From Dehalococcoidia bacterium (GTDB taxonomy: Bacteria > Chloroflexota > Dehalococcoidia > JACPQF01): DNA of 5,750 bases. How positions within the stretch are numbered: the first letter of the stretch is position 1; the number at the start of each line of letters is the position of its first letter. Below the pieces are notes generated by a model. That model searched no databases, had not been told where the DNA came from, and saw only the letters and a list, made by a program, of their open reading frames with translations. Position numbers and translations under genes: made by a program. The stretch is taken from assembly GCA_030650265.1 (NCBI GenBank), contig JAUSEJ010000496.1:1-5750 (forward strand), read 5' to 3'. Positions 5,648 to 5,750 of this stretch are shown in pieces.

Positions 5648-5750
5648 ATGGCCATTGAGATTGTTGCAATTATCGTTGTGCTGGCCCTGGCCCTGGTTAC
5701 CTGGATGGTGCTGGGGATCAAGGTGGTGCACCAATGGGAGCGAGGGGTGC
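5648..5750 (+). CDS. SPFH/slipin (stomatin-like) membrane protein, 3' partial
   Basis: Only the first 34 codons are inside the window. The ATG at 5648 follows a purine-rich AAGGAGAGGGAG (5633-5644). The product starts with a single hydrophobic helix (about residues 4-24) followed by GIKVVHQWERGV, which matches the stomatin/slipin pattern where a hairpin or helix leads into the SPFH domain with the E-R-G-V motif. Slipins form oligomeric rings at the inner face of the membrane and are often paired with an NfeD protease partner, which would be expected just downstream. Because so little is visible, HflK/HflC-like or another SPFH member cannot be excluded. Confidence 0.78.
   Translation, partial: MAIEIVAIIVVLALALVTWMVLGIKVVHQWERGV

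Noticed and set aside
5160..5734. Overlapping minus-strand frames of 160-170 codons under the cNMP-domain gene
   Set aside because: They are shadows of a well-supported + strand gene and have no ribosome binding site or domain pattern.
1..5750. CRISPR array, tRNA or rRNA genes
   Set aside because: No regularly spaced direct repeats and no cloverleaf or rRNA-like sequence were seen; almost all of the window is accounted for by protein genes and the IS remnant.

Overview
The window looks bacterial: tightly packed genes, Shine-Dalgarno sites in front of most starts, GTG as well as ATG starts, and moderately high GC by eye. The gene content (an ActC-like NrfD membrane subunit with an iron-sulfur partner and a membrane-anchored cytochrome c, then a degenerate receiver protein and a slipin) would fit an environmental Chloroflexota-type or similar deep-branching anaerobe or facultative organism. 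That placement is a low-confidence inference, because no rRNA or other marker gene is present. All real genes are on the + strand.

Bases 1-3886 are a respiratory, electron-transfer gene cluster. It runs as follows: a four-cluster [4Fe-4S] subunit (5' end outside the window); a ten-helix NrfD/ActC-like quinol-interacting membrane subunit; a secreted, C-terminally anchored protein with an Ig-like domain; a membrane-anchored monoheme cytochrome c; and a four-helix membrane protein of unknown function. Gaps are short, and one junction is an ATGA start/stop overlap, so the first four genes very probably form one operon and one membrane complex. The likely route is quinol pool, NrfD subunit, iron-sulfur subunit and/or cytochrome c, or the reverse. 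A catalytic (molybdopterin-type) or multiheme subunit, if there is one, would have to lie upstream of base 1.

Bases 3923-4394 are a small dead insertion sequence. It has near-perfect 20-bp terminal inverted repeats (19/20), but only the C-terminal part of a DDE transposase remains between them. It sits exactly between the respiratory cluster and the next group of genes.

Bases 4436-5750 hold a second group: a protein with a degenerate response-regulator receiver domain followed by a transmembrane hairpin; an overlapping gene for a stand-alone cyclic-nucleotide-binding (CRP-type) domain without a DNA-binding part; a 68-base gap with a clear two-part hairpin; and the start of an SPFH/slipin membrane-scaffold protein. 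Together these suggest an uncharacterised membrane-associated signalling or stress module. This is an inference from gene order and domain types only.
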